A stretch of 15,215 nt of DNA from the NCBI GenBank assembly GCA_025937115.1, contig JAICSB010000032.1:1-15215 (forward strand). The letters run 5' to 3'. A program made the translations under genes and the position numbers. Below the pieces are notes generated by a model. It was given only the letters and a program-made list of their open reading frames with translations. It was not told the DNA's origin and made no database searches. This document shows positions 1-6,270 of this stretch, piece by piece. Each line of letters opens with the position of its first letter. Positions within the stretch are counted from its first letter, which is position 1. The DNA comes from Pseudonocardiaceae bacterium (GTDB lineage: Bacteria; Actinomycetota; Actinomycetes; Mycobacteriales; Pseudonocardiaceae).

Positions 1-176
1 CGCGGCACTGCGGAGTCGAACCCACCGGCGTCGCCGTCGGTGAGAACCAGGTAGGTCACCACGATCCCGGCGGCGGACCAGCACGCCACGGTGCCACCCA
101 CCCAAAAGTCAGCGTCATCAGGATGCGCAACAACGACCAGTGCACGCTCAACGCCGTCGTCCGCCAGAACCTTCAA
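1..176 (-). CDS. PIG-L/LmbE-family deacetylase, N-terminal part (runs off window)
   Basis: Translating the minus strand from a TTG at 176 gives about 58 residues containing ALVVVAHPDDADFWVGGTV and then LVLTDGDAGG. The AHPDD motif (residues 17-21) is the zinc-binding signature of the PIG-L/LmbE family, whose members remove N-acetyl groups from sugars or sugar-linked thiols such as mycothiol precursors; the later TDGDAGG fits the same fold. The TTG start was chosen because GGAG lies seven bases upstream and stops close the frame just before it. The gene continues beyond base 1, so substrate and full length cannot be judged. Family assignment is firm; the start codon is less certain. Confidence 0.8.
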   Translation of the reverse strand, partial: MKVLADDGVERALVVVAHPDDADFWVGGTVACWSAAGIVVTYLVLTDGDAGGFDSAVP

Positions 177-305
177 GTGATCACTCCATCGAAAGGTCCG
201 TCGTCACGCTCGCGGTCATGTCGCATTCTCCTGCCGAGCGTCGTTCGCTGGCTTCCAGCGCTTCGGCGACTGCTGGGAACTCGTTGAGCGCGGCGCTGAG
301 TACCC

Positions 306-353
306 GCGTCGCTGGCGGGTCCGGTTGGTGACGATGTCGCGGGGTATCGGCTC
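306..353. repeat. 48-bp dispersed repeat, copy 1
   Basis: This segment matches 1676-1723 with three mismatches by my count; the core GTTGGTGACGATGTCGCGGG and the bases just after it are identical. On the minus strand both copies can encode IPRDIVTNRxRQRR. Sequence on either side differs, so this looks like a duplicated piece of one gene's 3' region or a recombination junction. I do not recognise the parent protein. Confidence 0.6.
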
Positions 354-443
354 TCTTCTGGGGCGGCCAGGAACGTGCCACGCGGTGCCCGCGTTATTCT
401 GCCCTCCGCGGGTGCCAAGCGTCGAGGACTGGACCGGAGGATC

Positions 444-686
444 ATGGAAGCAGTCACCATCGAGGAAATTGCTGATCTGCTCGTCAACATCGGCCTCGAC
501 GAAGGTTGCGACTATAACGACCAGACTATTCAGCCAGTTCTGGATACTGCATGGAGCGGTGCCGGTTATGGTGAATGGAATCCTGCTATCGGTTGCATAG
601 TGGAGCTACTCAAGAAGAAGATAACCGATGACGAATTCACCACACTCCGACACCTCGTGGTACAGCGTATGACGTGCGAGGAGTAG
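444..686 (+). CDS. Hypothetical 80-residue protein
   Basis: An 80-codon frame starts at ATG 444, preceded by GGAGG at 436-440, and ends at TAG 684. The product begins MEAVTIEEIADLLVNIGLDE and is acidic and mostly helical in character, with no signal peptide, membrane segment or motif that I recognise. Its base composition is more AT-rich than its surroundings (for example the stretch around 540-650), which suggests recent transfer or low expression. The good ribosome site and protein-like composition argue that it is real. Its neighbours are gene fragments, so context gives no role. Confidence 0.5.
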   Translation: MEAVTIEEIADLLVNIGLDEGCDYNDQTIQPVLDTAWSGAGYGEWNPAIGCIVELLKKKITDDEFTTLRHLVVQRMTCEE

Positions 687-1041
687 TGTTGAGTGGCTCG
701 ATGTGGAAGCTGGTGATGAGTTCGCGCACGGTCGCCTCGTGCGCTGCCGCAGCACTTCATACAAGATGCTCACAGGTCCCGATGATGGACCGTGGCCGCA
801 CTGCCGTTTCACGTTCTGGTCAGCGGCGATGACGACCGGCCCGGCCGTGGTGCAGTTCGAGTATGGGTTCCCCTTCCGCCTGAAATGCCGCCGGATTGCT
901 TCGCCCGCGTCGCCCTCGAACACCACGTTGTCCGGGACGACTACCGGGGCGCGGTCACCGAACTCTTAGCAGGCGGTAGATGCGCTGGACGAAGTTGAAT
1001 GGATACCGCGGCACTAATCGCCCGGAGAGCAGTTCCCTGGT
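687..1041. other. Stretch with no convincing gene
   Basis: Two overlapping plus-strand frames are open here. One (703-969) encodes VEAGDEFAHGRLVRC-like sequence; the other (792-998) encodes RVWVPLPPEMPPDCFARVAL-like sequence with GC-rich third positions. Neither has a good start or a family I recognise. They could be two halves of one frameshifted gene, but I cannot support that. I see no RNA gene or repeat here. Confidence 0.3.
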
Positions 1042-1162
1042 TCATCCCGAAAGACGGTAGCGTTGCCACCGTTCAGCGACATCGGCCAGTCGTTTCTTCC
1101 AGGGTTGCGGGTCAGCTTGTGCGATCTCGACCCACACCTTGGCACTCGCTGCAGCGACGGCG
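1042..1162 (-). pseudogene. 3' remnant of an APH-like phosphotransferase gene
   Basis: The minus strand reads about 40 codons ending KVWVEIAQADPQPWKKRLAD then VAERWQRYRLSG and a stop at 1042-1044. This is nearly identical to the C-terminus of the intact APH-like protein encoded at 4377-5168. At the DNA level 1054-1162 matches 4386-4494 with about 10 mismatches in 109 bases. The catalytic part is missing; the copy stops at the junction with the deformylase gene on the other strand. It is therefore a dead duplicate produced by rearrangement, diverged enough not to be an assembly artefact of the other copy. Confidence 0.85.
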
Positions 1163-1701
1163 ACGCCCGGCGTGTCATCTCTGAGCTGCACTCAGCTACC
1201 CAGCGGGTGGCGGCAGTCCACGCCTTCGGCAAGAGCATGGGTATCGCCGCGCCTCAGATCGGCATCGAACGCGCAGCGGCTATCGTGCGCCCGCCCGGCA
1301 CCGCCGACATGATCACGCTCCTCAACCCGCGCATCATCGAAACCGGCGACGAGACCGACGAGCAGTACGAGGGATGTCTCAGCTTCTTCGACGTCCGCTG
1401 CCTCGTCAACCGCCCGCTCGTCATCCACGTCGAGCATCAGGACGTCAATGGCGACCGTCGCATCACCATCTTCGAGCGCGGCGTCGCGCGGCTTGTGGCA
1501 CACGAGATCGACCACCTCCACGGGATCCTGTGCCGAGACCATCTCCCCCAAGCGCGCAACCCATTCCCGTTGAGCAGTACCGCGGTACCGGCACTGGCTG
1601 GGAGTACCATGGCGTACCGCGTGGAGAAGCTGCTGTCCCTGGCAGGGCACGGCGCTGCCCCTAGCCCAGCACCCTGCGTCGCTGCCGGGCCCGGTTGGTG
1701 A
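1063..1701 (+). CDS. Peptide deformylase, N-terminus lost or replaced
   Basis: All three peptide deformylase motifs are present: GIAAPQIG (residues 60-67), EGCLS (103-107, metal-binding Cys105) and HEIDH (147-151, metal ligands His147 and His151 with catalytic Glu148). The enzyme class removes the formyl group from the N-terminal methionine of new proteins. Homology starts only near DGDARRVISELHS (about base 1160). The first 30 or so codons are antisense to the APH remnant, so the normal N-terminal strand and helix (roughly 20 residues) are gone and the frame begins at a chance TTG. The C-terminal 40 residues are low-complexity. It resembles an accessory copy, such as those found in antibiotic or RiPP loci, rather than the housekeeping def gene. 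Whether it is translated is doubtful. Confidence 0.75.
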   Translation: MPPFSDIGQSFLPGLRVSLCDLDPHLGTRCSDGDARRVISELHSATQRVAAVHAFGKSMGIAAPQIGIERAAAIVRPPGTADMITLLNPRIIETGDETDEQYEGCLSFFDVRCLVNRPLVIHVEHQDVNGDRRITIFERGVARLVAHEIDHLHGILCRDHLPQARNPFPLSSTAVPALAGSTMAYRVEKLLSLAGHGAAPSPAPCVAAGPGW

Positions 1702-1894
1702 CGATGTCGCGGGGTATCCGCTCGGGCAAGGTGTCGCCCACGCGCTCCATGACGAATTGCTCCGGCACCGACGTGAGACTCGTGCAACGCTGCTCGTCCG
1801 GCCCGAGAACACCATGGCTACCGCGCATACACCCGATGGGGGATGGCGACATCGAGCTATCCAGTGGGTCCGGGTTCGATATCGCTGGAGGCAC
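1661..1894 (-). pseudogene. Possible 3' gene fragment carrying the repeated IPRDIVTNR tail
   Basis: A minus-strand frame ends with SVPEQFVMERVGDTLPERIP followed by RDIVTNRARQRRRVLG and a stop at 1661-1663. Only this tail looks protein-like. The same IPRDIVTNR peptide occurs in the 306-353 repeat, which suggests both are ends of one gene family. The upstream part has no start or domain I can identify, and the stretch 1702-1856 holds nothing else I can support. The weak call rests on the duplicated tail. Confidence 0.25.
1676..1723. repeat. 48-bp dispersed repeat, copy 2
   Basis: This is the partner of 306-353, in the same orientation 1.37 kb away. It overlaps the 3' end of the deformylase frame on the plus strand and the IPRDIVTNR tail on the minus strand. 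Confidence 0.6.
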
Positions 1895-2210
1895 GGGCTT
1901 GACCTAACACCACTTGTCGGAGCACCTCGAGCGCCTCCGCGGCAGTAGTGACGGTCGGTTCCACCGGCTGGTCGTCGAGGAACGCCACGACGAGCTCGCG
2001 GATCAACGCCGACGGTGCCGACCCGCGAGCCGCCGCTGCGAGCCGCAGCTGTTCCAGCCGATCCACGGGTATGCGAACCGAGTAGACTTGGCTCGGATCC
2101 GCTTCTCGCCGTGCCTTCCTGCGAGCACTGGGAGAGATCGTATCCTCCCGTTCCAGCTCCGCTTCCTCGGCGAGAGCGCGCAAGGTCTGGTTGAGGTCCG
2201 TGTCACTCAT
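1857..2210 (-). CDS. Ribbon-helix-helix (CopG-like) antitoxin
   Basis: The product is 117 residues. Residues 42-79 contain VYSVRIPVDRLEQLRLAAAA followed by a second helix around SAPSALIRELVVAFLDD, the strand-helix-helix layout of CopG/Arc DNA-binding proteins, with an arginine in the strand for base contacts. The N-terminal 40 residues are charged; the C-terminal 35 could be the part that binds a toxin. The ATG at 2210 overlaps the stop of the upstream toxin gene (ATGAGTGA), so the two are translationally coupled in toxin-first order. Antitoxins of this type usually repress their own promoter. The family is clear; the antitoxin role is inferred from the paired gene. Confidence 0.8.
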   Translation of the reverse strand: MSDTDLNQTLRALAEEAELEREDTISPSARRKARREADPSQVYSVRIPVDRLEQLRLAAAARGSAPSALIRELVVAFLDDQPVEPTVTTAAEALEVLRQVVLGQARASSDIEPGPTG

Positions 2211-2596
2211 CGGGTTCCTCCCAGTAGATCCGTCGTTGTTGCCGTCCGGCAAGCCATGCAGTCACGACTAGCCAGCTTCCGGCGGGTGGTGCCGTAGCAG
2301 GCACCAGGTATACGACCAGGACCGCGCCGCGTGGGTCGCCGTCCGCCGCCGGGCACGATGACGACAGACCGATGACCCGAATCGACAGTCTGGTACGGCT
2401 CCTGCCGTCCTCCACCAGGGCCTCTGGGGTCGAGAGCGGCTTCGACCGCCCAGGACGGCTCGATGTCGACCTCGTGGGACGTACCCGTCCGCTGCTGCCG
2501 CGCGAGGTGCCGCTCTTGGTCCGGAAGCACCTCCACTGCCTCGATGGGCAGTTCGTCGTACGGAATGCCGTCGTATCCATCGGTGGTCGCCCCCAT
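2203..2596 (-). pseudogene. Toxin-like partner of the RHH antitoxin, frameshifted
   Basis: From ATG 2596 the frame reads GIPYDELPIEAVEVLPDQER and then SWAVEAALDP. After a run of four Cs (minus strand; plus-strand G run at 2426-2429) the continuation EALVEDGRSRTRLSIRVIGL through GAVLVVYLVPATAPPAGSWL to IYWEEPDE lies in another frame. Total length is 394 bases, one more than a multiple of three, which fits one extra C. The restored protein would be about 130 residues and resembles an actinobacterial toxin-like family containing a SxRVIGxS...VLTVxLV core, paired with CopG-type antitoxins. I do not know its biochemical activity. The frameshift could be real inactivation, slippage in the C run, or a sequencing error. 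Confidence 0.65.
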
Positions 2597-2604
2597 CCAC
2601 CCAG

Positions 2605-2636
2605 AATGTACTACGCGTATGACAACCTTCGTACAA
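2605..2636 (-). promoter_or_regulatory. Possible promoter/operator of the toxin-antitoxin pair
   Basis: On the minus strand TTGTAC (2636-2631) could be a -35 element, with TAGTAC (2613-2608) 17 bases on, or the better-shaped TACATT (2610-2605), as -10. Transcription would start almost at the ATG (2596). The region contains the 8-base palindrome TACGCGTA (2612-2619) and is flanked by TGTAC/GTACA arms, which suits binding by a dimeric RHH repressor. The assignment rests on pattern only. Confidence 0.3.
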
Positions 2637-2699
2637 CCGCAACCGAGCACGGCGTGGTGCGGGTCGTCGATCATGTGACGACCCGGTGTTCGGCCAGGC

Positions 2700-2976
2700 C
2701 CATGCTGGAGCTGCGCGGACGCCCTAGTACTGCGCGACGCGAGCAGGCAGCGCAACCGCGTATTCGACCTGATCGGGCTGGCTCGTGTACATCTGATCAC
2801 CGGCGAGCCCGAGCGGGCCGCGGCACTGATTGGACAGGCGATGCCACTGGCGGGTGAGCGGATACCAGGGCGGGTGGCCGCAAGCTTGGCGATTTCTACC
2901 GGGATACTGCCCGATGGCCGCCGTGCCAGCGGTAGGCGACGCCCGGGAGCGGCTACGTCCTCTGCTCGCCGTTTGA
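2700..2976 (+). pseudogene. C-terminal remnant of an XRE/TPR transcriptional regulator
   Basis: The frame at about 2711-2880 encodes ALVLRDASRQRNRVFDLIGL then ARVHLITGEPERAAALIGQA, a helical repeat typical of the C-terminus of actinobacterial XRE-family regulators with TPR-like repeats. It then slips: LGDFYRDTA is in a second frame and AAVPAVGDARERLRPLLAV with stop 2974-2976 in a third, each consistent with one missing base. The DNA-binding N-terminus is absent upstream. The next gene is the usual SLOG-like partner of such regulators, which supports the identification. Confidence 0.6.
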
Positions 2977-3008
2977 TCAACCGTCTGGCAGGCGACGAAG
3001 GGAGCGCC

Positions 3009-3418
3009 GTGACGCGCATCGGCATCACCGGCCACTCGAACCTCACCGTTGAGTCAGCTCGATGGGTGGCCACCGCACTGCGCGCCGAGCTGGCTGCACA
3101 TGCCAGCGACGGCCTCGTGGGTGTCAGTTGTCTGGCCCGAGGTGCCGACCAGCTCTTCGCTCGGGCTGTGCTGGAGCTGGGCGGAACCCTGGAGGTGGTG
3201 AGGCCACGATGGTGCGCACCTTGCCGTTCGAGACCTCCAACCGTGATTCCTACCTCGCCCCCAGCGAACACGTGCTGTCCACCGTGGAGCTGATGGTGGC
3301 GGTGTGGGACGGCCAGCACGCCGCCGGCCATGGTGGCACCGGCGATGTAGTCGAGCGTGCCCGAGTGCTTGGCCTGCCGGTGACAGTGGTGTGGCCCACC
3401 GAAGCCGCACGCGAGTAG
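3009..3418 (+). pseudogene. SLOG/LOG-like nucleotide-binding protein, internally deleted
   Basis: Starting at GTG 3009 the product reads MTRIGITGHSNLTVESARWV and later GVSCLARGADQLFARAVLEL, a Rossmann-like beginning as in DprA/LOG (SLOG) proteins. After LEVV near 3200 the frame changes, and VRTLPFETSNRDSYLAPSEH, MVAVWDG and GHGGTGDVVERARVLGLPV continue in another frame to TAG 3416. Compared with the family I expect about 25 more residues between the halves, so this is probably a small deletion that also shifted the frame. SLOG domains bind or cleave nucleotide-derived ligands. The gene sits directly after an XRE/TPR remnant, its common neighbour. It is very likely non-functional. Confidence 0.6.
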
Positions 3419-3572
3419 CAAGTAACGATTTCGGTGAGCTCCGGGGCTGTCATGCGGCAGACGAGCACGGTGCGCGACGGGTGCGGGCCGAACGGGTGAC
3501 CTGCCTGCCTCGTCATCCGCATTCTGTCGGCCGCATGTGCCAAGGTGAGATCTGTGCAGGAAGGAGAGCGGC

Positions 3573-4210
3573 GTGCCGATCGATAAATACCATGATGCAC
3601 TGCTGACTCCGAAGGAGACAGCGCGCTACCCCCTCGACTCTGAGCTACTGGTTGACGGACCAAGCGGCAGGTGAAGCGCTTGTGCATCGAGTCCCCCCTG
3701 CCCGGCGGGGTTGGCCGTCGGTACCATTCGTTGCCGTCATCGAGGCCTTCGTCTTGCGGTCCTTGCGTGATCTGGGCCTGTCCAAGAAGAAAATCCGCGA
3801 CGCCGCAGCCGCAGTTCGACACGAGTTCAAGACTTCCTATGGCTTGGCGACACAGCGTATCGCGACCGATGGTATCGACATCTTCGTCAGCTACGCGGAC
3901 GGCGATCTCGTACGAGCGCATGCCGGGCAGGCGCCAATTCGCGAAGTCATTGACGAGCATCTCCGATATATCGCCTGGGATGAGGTGGACGGCTCGCCCA
4001 TGAGGCTCACCCTTCGGCAATGCCCGAACCTTGCCCCCGTGGTCATCGATCCACGATTCGGTTGGGGGGCGCCGGTCATCACGACCAACAATGTTCAGGT
4101 CGACATGGTCGTCAAGCTGTGGCGTGCTGGCGGAGTCACTCGATGCGGTAGCGGAAGAGTACGGGCTTACCCGAGATGTCGCCGAAGCCATCTGCCGCGT
4201 CGCAGCCTGA
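3573..4210 (+). pseudogene. DUF433-like antitoxin with N-terminal HTH, frameshifted twice
   Basis: AAGGAG at 3561-3566 precedes GTG 3573, which opens MPIDKYHDALLTPKETARY. The helix-turn-helix then continues in another frame as TLSYWLTDQAAGEALVHRV, so a few bases are lost near 3629-3634. The body contains FVSYADGDLVRAHAGQAPIR and the DUF433 core VVIDPRFGWGAPVITTNNVQ then VVKLWRAG. After an extra G near 4130 the expected tail ESLDAVAEEYGLTRDVAEAI lies in a third frame, ending at TGA 4208. Such proteins are antitoxins for PIN-like toxins encoded just downstream, and a toxin fragment does follow here. Restored length would be about 210 residues. Confidence 0.65.
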
Positions 4211-4340
4211 GTTCTTCGTCGACCGGTCCCTCGGTCCCTCTACGGCAGGTTACCTGCGAAAGCTACGTTGGATCGTGTATCTTCTTAATGATCACTTCGA
4301 TCACGACGCGCAGTTCGTGGCGGACCGGATGCACCCCTAA
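4176..4340 (+). pseudogene. PIN-like (DUF5615-type) toxin, truncated
   Basis: ATG 4176 opens 54 residues containing PEFFVDRSLG and LRKLRWIVYLLNDHFDHDAQ then FVADRMHP and a stop. FFVDRSLG is the N-terminal acidic-residue motif of PIN-like toxins of this group, which are normally about 130 residues with further acidic residues and a CKDxRI-like segment. Those parts are missing; a short tail, ADHAITALADQEKR, remains in another frame up to about 4392, which points to an internal deletion. The start overlaps the antitoxin's end by 35 bases, as is usual for such pairs. A nuclease active site cannot form, so the product should be harmless. Confidence 0.55.
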
Positions 4341-4376
4341 TGGACGTGCTGATCATGCCATTACCGCTCTAGCTGA

Positions 4377-5168
4377 TCAGGAGAAACGGTAGCGCCGCCA
4401 CTGTTCAGCGGCATCGGCCAGTCGTTTTTTCCAGGGTTGCGGGTCAGCTTGCGCGATCTCGACCCATACCTTGGCACTCGCCGCGGCGAAGGCGTCGATG
4501 TTTTTTTCGGTCGTCGTGCCCCACGAAGGAGCTTGCCGCGCCCACGCCTCCGCTTCGTGGGGGGTGTGGCCTGCTGCCATCAACCTGAGGATGAAGCAAG
4601 CCGGGTCGATCCAAGCAGCTCCACGCGTTGGCCACGCCCAGTCGATAACCCGTGCGGTATCGTTGATCAGGACGTTGAGCGGGTTGAAGTCGGTGTGCAG
4701 AAGAGTATCGCCTCGCAGAGCAGATGTGTCGTCCATATAAGGGGACCAGCGCTGTTCGGCCCGTTTCAACGGTAACTGCGGGCATGTTATTTCGCCGATC
4801 AGTAGGATTGCTGCGACAACCTTGGGAAGATCGTCCGACCCTGGTGAGTAATCAGGGTGCCGACCTTCGATGTGTTCGAATGCCAGGACGTCCCATCCCT
4901 CGGTCTCAATGTGCCATAGTAGTCGAGGCGAGACCTGGGCGACATACGGGTTGATCATTGCTTCCATCTGCTGCGTCCAGACTCGCGGATTGTCACTGCG
5001 CAGACCCTTGATGAAGATTTTATCGGTAGATGTGTGCAGTATCGCAGTAATCTCGGAGTTGAGACCTTCCGAGACTGTCTGCGCGCGCAGCACGTGACCG
5101 GTCTTTGTCCGAATGGCACTGCGGATGCCTTCGGAAAGTTCTTCCCAGTGGGTATGCGGGATCCGCAT
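4377..5168 (-). CDS. Aminoglycoside-phosphotransferase-like (APH/choline-kinase fold) kinase
   Basis: The 263-residue product has the APH catalytic motif HTDFNPLNVL (His158, Asp160, Asn165) followed by VIDWAWP (Asp176, the metal-binding aspartate), with a likely ATP-binding lysine in IFIKG (Lys54). The start at ATG 5168 is preceded by GGGGAAGA; an upstream extension to 5306 is open but reads through a hairpin and lacks family character. The frame is intact, unlike many neighbours. It is the last gene of a minus-strand set: radical SAM enzyme, candidate RiPP precursor, this kinase. Family members phosphorylate hydroxyl groups of small molecules; a role in modifying or resisting the RiPP product is inference. 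A second, dead copy of its 3' end lies at 1042-1162. Confidence 0.8.
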   Translation of the reverse strand: MRIPHTHWEELSEGIRSAIRTKTGHVLRAQTVSEGLNSEITAILHTSTDKIFIKGLRSDNPRVWTQQMEAMINPYVAQVSPRLLWHIETEGWDVLAFEHIEGRHPDYSPGSDDLPKVVAAILLIGEITCPQLPLKRAEQRWSPYMDDTSALRGDTLLHTDFNPLNVLINDTARVIDWAWPTRGAAWIDPACFILRLMAAGHTPHEAEAWARQAPSWGTTTEKNIDAFAAASAKVWVEIAQADPQPWKKRLADAAEQWRRYRFS

Positions 5169-5191
5169 AGATCTTCCCCGTTCATGCTGGG

Positions 5192-5237
5192 CGAAGGGCC
5201 GCCTTACCCCAAAGTATGGGGACGCGACGGCCCTTCG
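5192..5237 (-). terminator. Nested hairpin between precursor and kinase genes (attenuator-like)
   Basis: The arms CGAAGGGCCG (5192-5201 on the plus strand) and CGGCCCTTCG (5228-5237) are perfect 10-bp inverted repeats. Inside them CCCC (5207-5210) and GGGG (5218-5221) can form a second stem around a 7-base loop. It lies ten bases after the precursor stop and 24 before the kinase start. There is no T-run, so it may act as a partial terminator or as an RNA-stability element favouring precursor mRNA. Confidence 0.5.
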
Positions 5238-5247
5238 TCGGTGCTGC

Positions 5248-5379
5248 TCAGTACGGCTGGTCGTCGCCAGCATTGCAGCTGCACTTGGACGACTCGACGA
5301 GTGCATCCAAGTCCTCGACGAAAACGATCTCGCCGGTCTCGACGTGCCGCGGCGCGATCTCTACCGGGACGGATGCCAT
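5248..5379 (-). CDS. Candidate RiPP precursor peptide with C-terminal Cys-Ser-Cys core
   Basis: A 43-residue peptide starts at ATG 5379, preceded by a strong GGGAGGT site eight bases upstream. It begins MASVPVEIAPRHVE, continues with an acidic hydrophobic stretch FVEDLDALVESS, and ends KCSCNAGDDQPY. The acidic leader with a short Cys-containing tail, the very strong ribosome site and the position 17 bases after a SPASM radical SAM gene are the classic layout of a radical-SAM-modified RiPP. The cysteines (33 and 35) could form thioether links as in sactipeptides or ranthipeptides, or the DDQPY tail could be crosslinked. FVEDLD is loosely like the FxLD lanthipeptide leader, but no lanthionine enzyme is present. 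I cannot name a family. Confidence 0.65.
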   Translation of the reverse strand: MASVPVEIAPRHVETGEIVFVEDLDALVESSKCSCNAGDDQPY

Positions 5380-5396
5380 GCTCACCACCTCCCTTC

Positions 5397-6224
5397 TCAG
5401 TGTTGGCAATACGTGGACAGTGGTGCCTTCGCCTTGCGGTAGAGCGTCACGAGCGGCATGCACGTCCCGCAGGTGCCGCTCAGAGTGCAGCCGGTGCAGC
5501 CACCCTGACGAAGCAGCAGGGAGTCGGCGATCGCGCCGATGCGGCGCAGTCCCTCAACCCCTTCCTCCATCAGCGGGATCTGGGGATCCCGTCCTACCTT
5601 GCAGATGCTGGCCAGGCCGTGCGGGTCTACATGAAAGAACGTGTGGCCCGCGTTGCAGCCGGTGAACGGCTTGCGCGGGCGCAAGTGCTGGACGGACTGG
5701 GCGGGCAGGCTTTCCGGACCTCCGTAGATCGTCGGCGCCATGTTGGAGAAGACGTGGTGCGGCAGGCCGTAGCTTTCAGCCAGGGTGACCATCTGATCGA
5801 CCTCGTGCGCGTTGTGCCGCGCGACGATCAGATTGAGGGTGATCGGAAGTTTGGCCTCGTGCGCGGCAGCCAGACCCTTGGCGAACGCCGCGAACGATCC
5901 GCGTCGCCGGGTGAGACCGTCGTAACTTTCAGCGGTGGCGCCGTACACGCTGAGGGTTAGGCGATATGGCCGGAGCGTGGTGAGAAGCTCGAGGATCTTC
6001 GTGCTCGACAGGCGTGAACCGTTCGACGAGATGCTGATCATCAGGCCGAGTTCGTACGCCAATTGGTAGACCTCGGAGAAGAGCCTGTCAATCAACGGTT
6101 CGCCGCCCGTGAGTTGGACCCAGAGCACCCCCGCCTGGCTCATGATGTGGAGCAACCGTTCCCGCTCCGGCCACGAGAGCCCGGAGAATGTCTTCAGGCC
6201 GAGGTAGCAGTGTTCGCAGTTTCT
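5397..6224 (-). pseudogene. Radical SAM/SPASM peptide maturase, 5'-truncated by the mobile element
   Basis: The open frame (275 codons) contains LTGGEP, the SAM-binding motif, then a TIM-barrel-like body with ISISSNGSRLS and LTLSVYGATAESYDGLTRRR. It ends with a SPASM-type cysteine-rich end: GCNAGHTFF, ASICKVGRDP, CTGCTLSGTCGTCMPL and STYC. Two cysteines of the CxxxCxxC cluster motif remain (TGC at 6216-6218 and 6207-6209 in NCEHCYL), but the first Cys codon is replaced and a TAG at 6225-6227 closes the frame. The homologous sequence therefore ends exactly where the element begins. Without the first cysteine and the N-terminus the catalytic 4Fe-4S cluster cannot form, so an internal start such as ATG 6155 would make an inactive protein. 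It once presumably modified the downstream peptide. Confidence 0.8.
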
Positions 6225-6270
6225 CTAGGGTCTCCAGAGTTGTCGGGTCGAGTCCACTTTGGAGACTGTA

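Noticed and set aside
2207..3421. A 404-codon minus-strand open frame
   Set aside because: Only the part after 2596 belongs to the toxin. The remainder is antisense to the XRE/TPR remnant and the SLOG-like gene and has no family character.
5248..5379. Precursor as an FxLD-family lanthipeptide
   Set aside because: FVEDLD only loosely matches the FxLD leader, the tail is not rich in Ser/Thr/Cys, and no dehydratase or cyclase gene is present in the window.
5034..5960. A 308-codon plus-strand open frame
   Set aside because: It is antisense to the radical SAM gene, the precursor and the hairpin, and has Arg-rich low-complexity composition. The minus-strand genes explain the region.
6230..6266. 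GTCTCCA...TGGAGAC inverted repeat near the left end of the element
   Set aside because: Seven-base arms with a 23-base gap are weak, and the right arm coincides with the ribosome site of recombinase A. Not enough to call a recombination core without other element copies.
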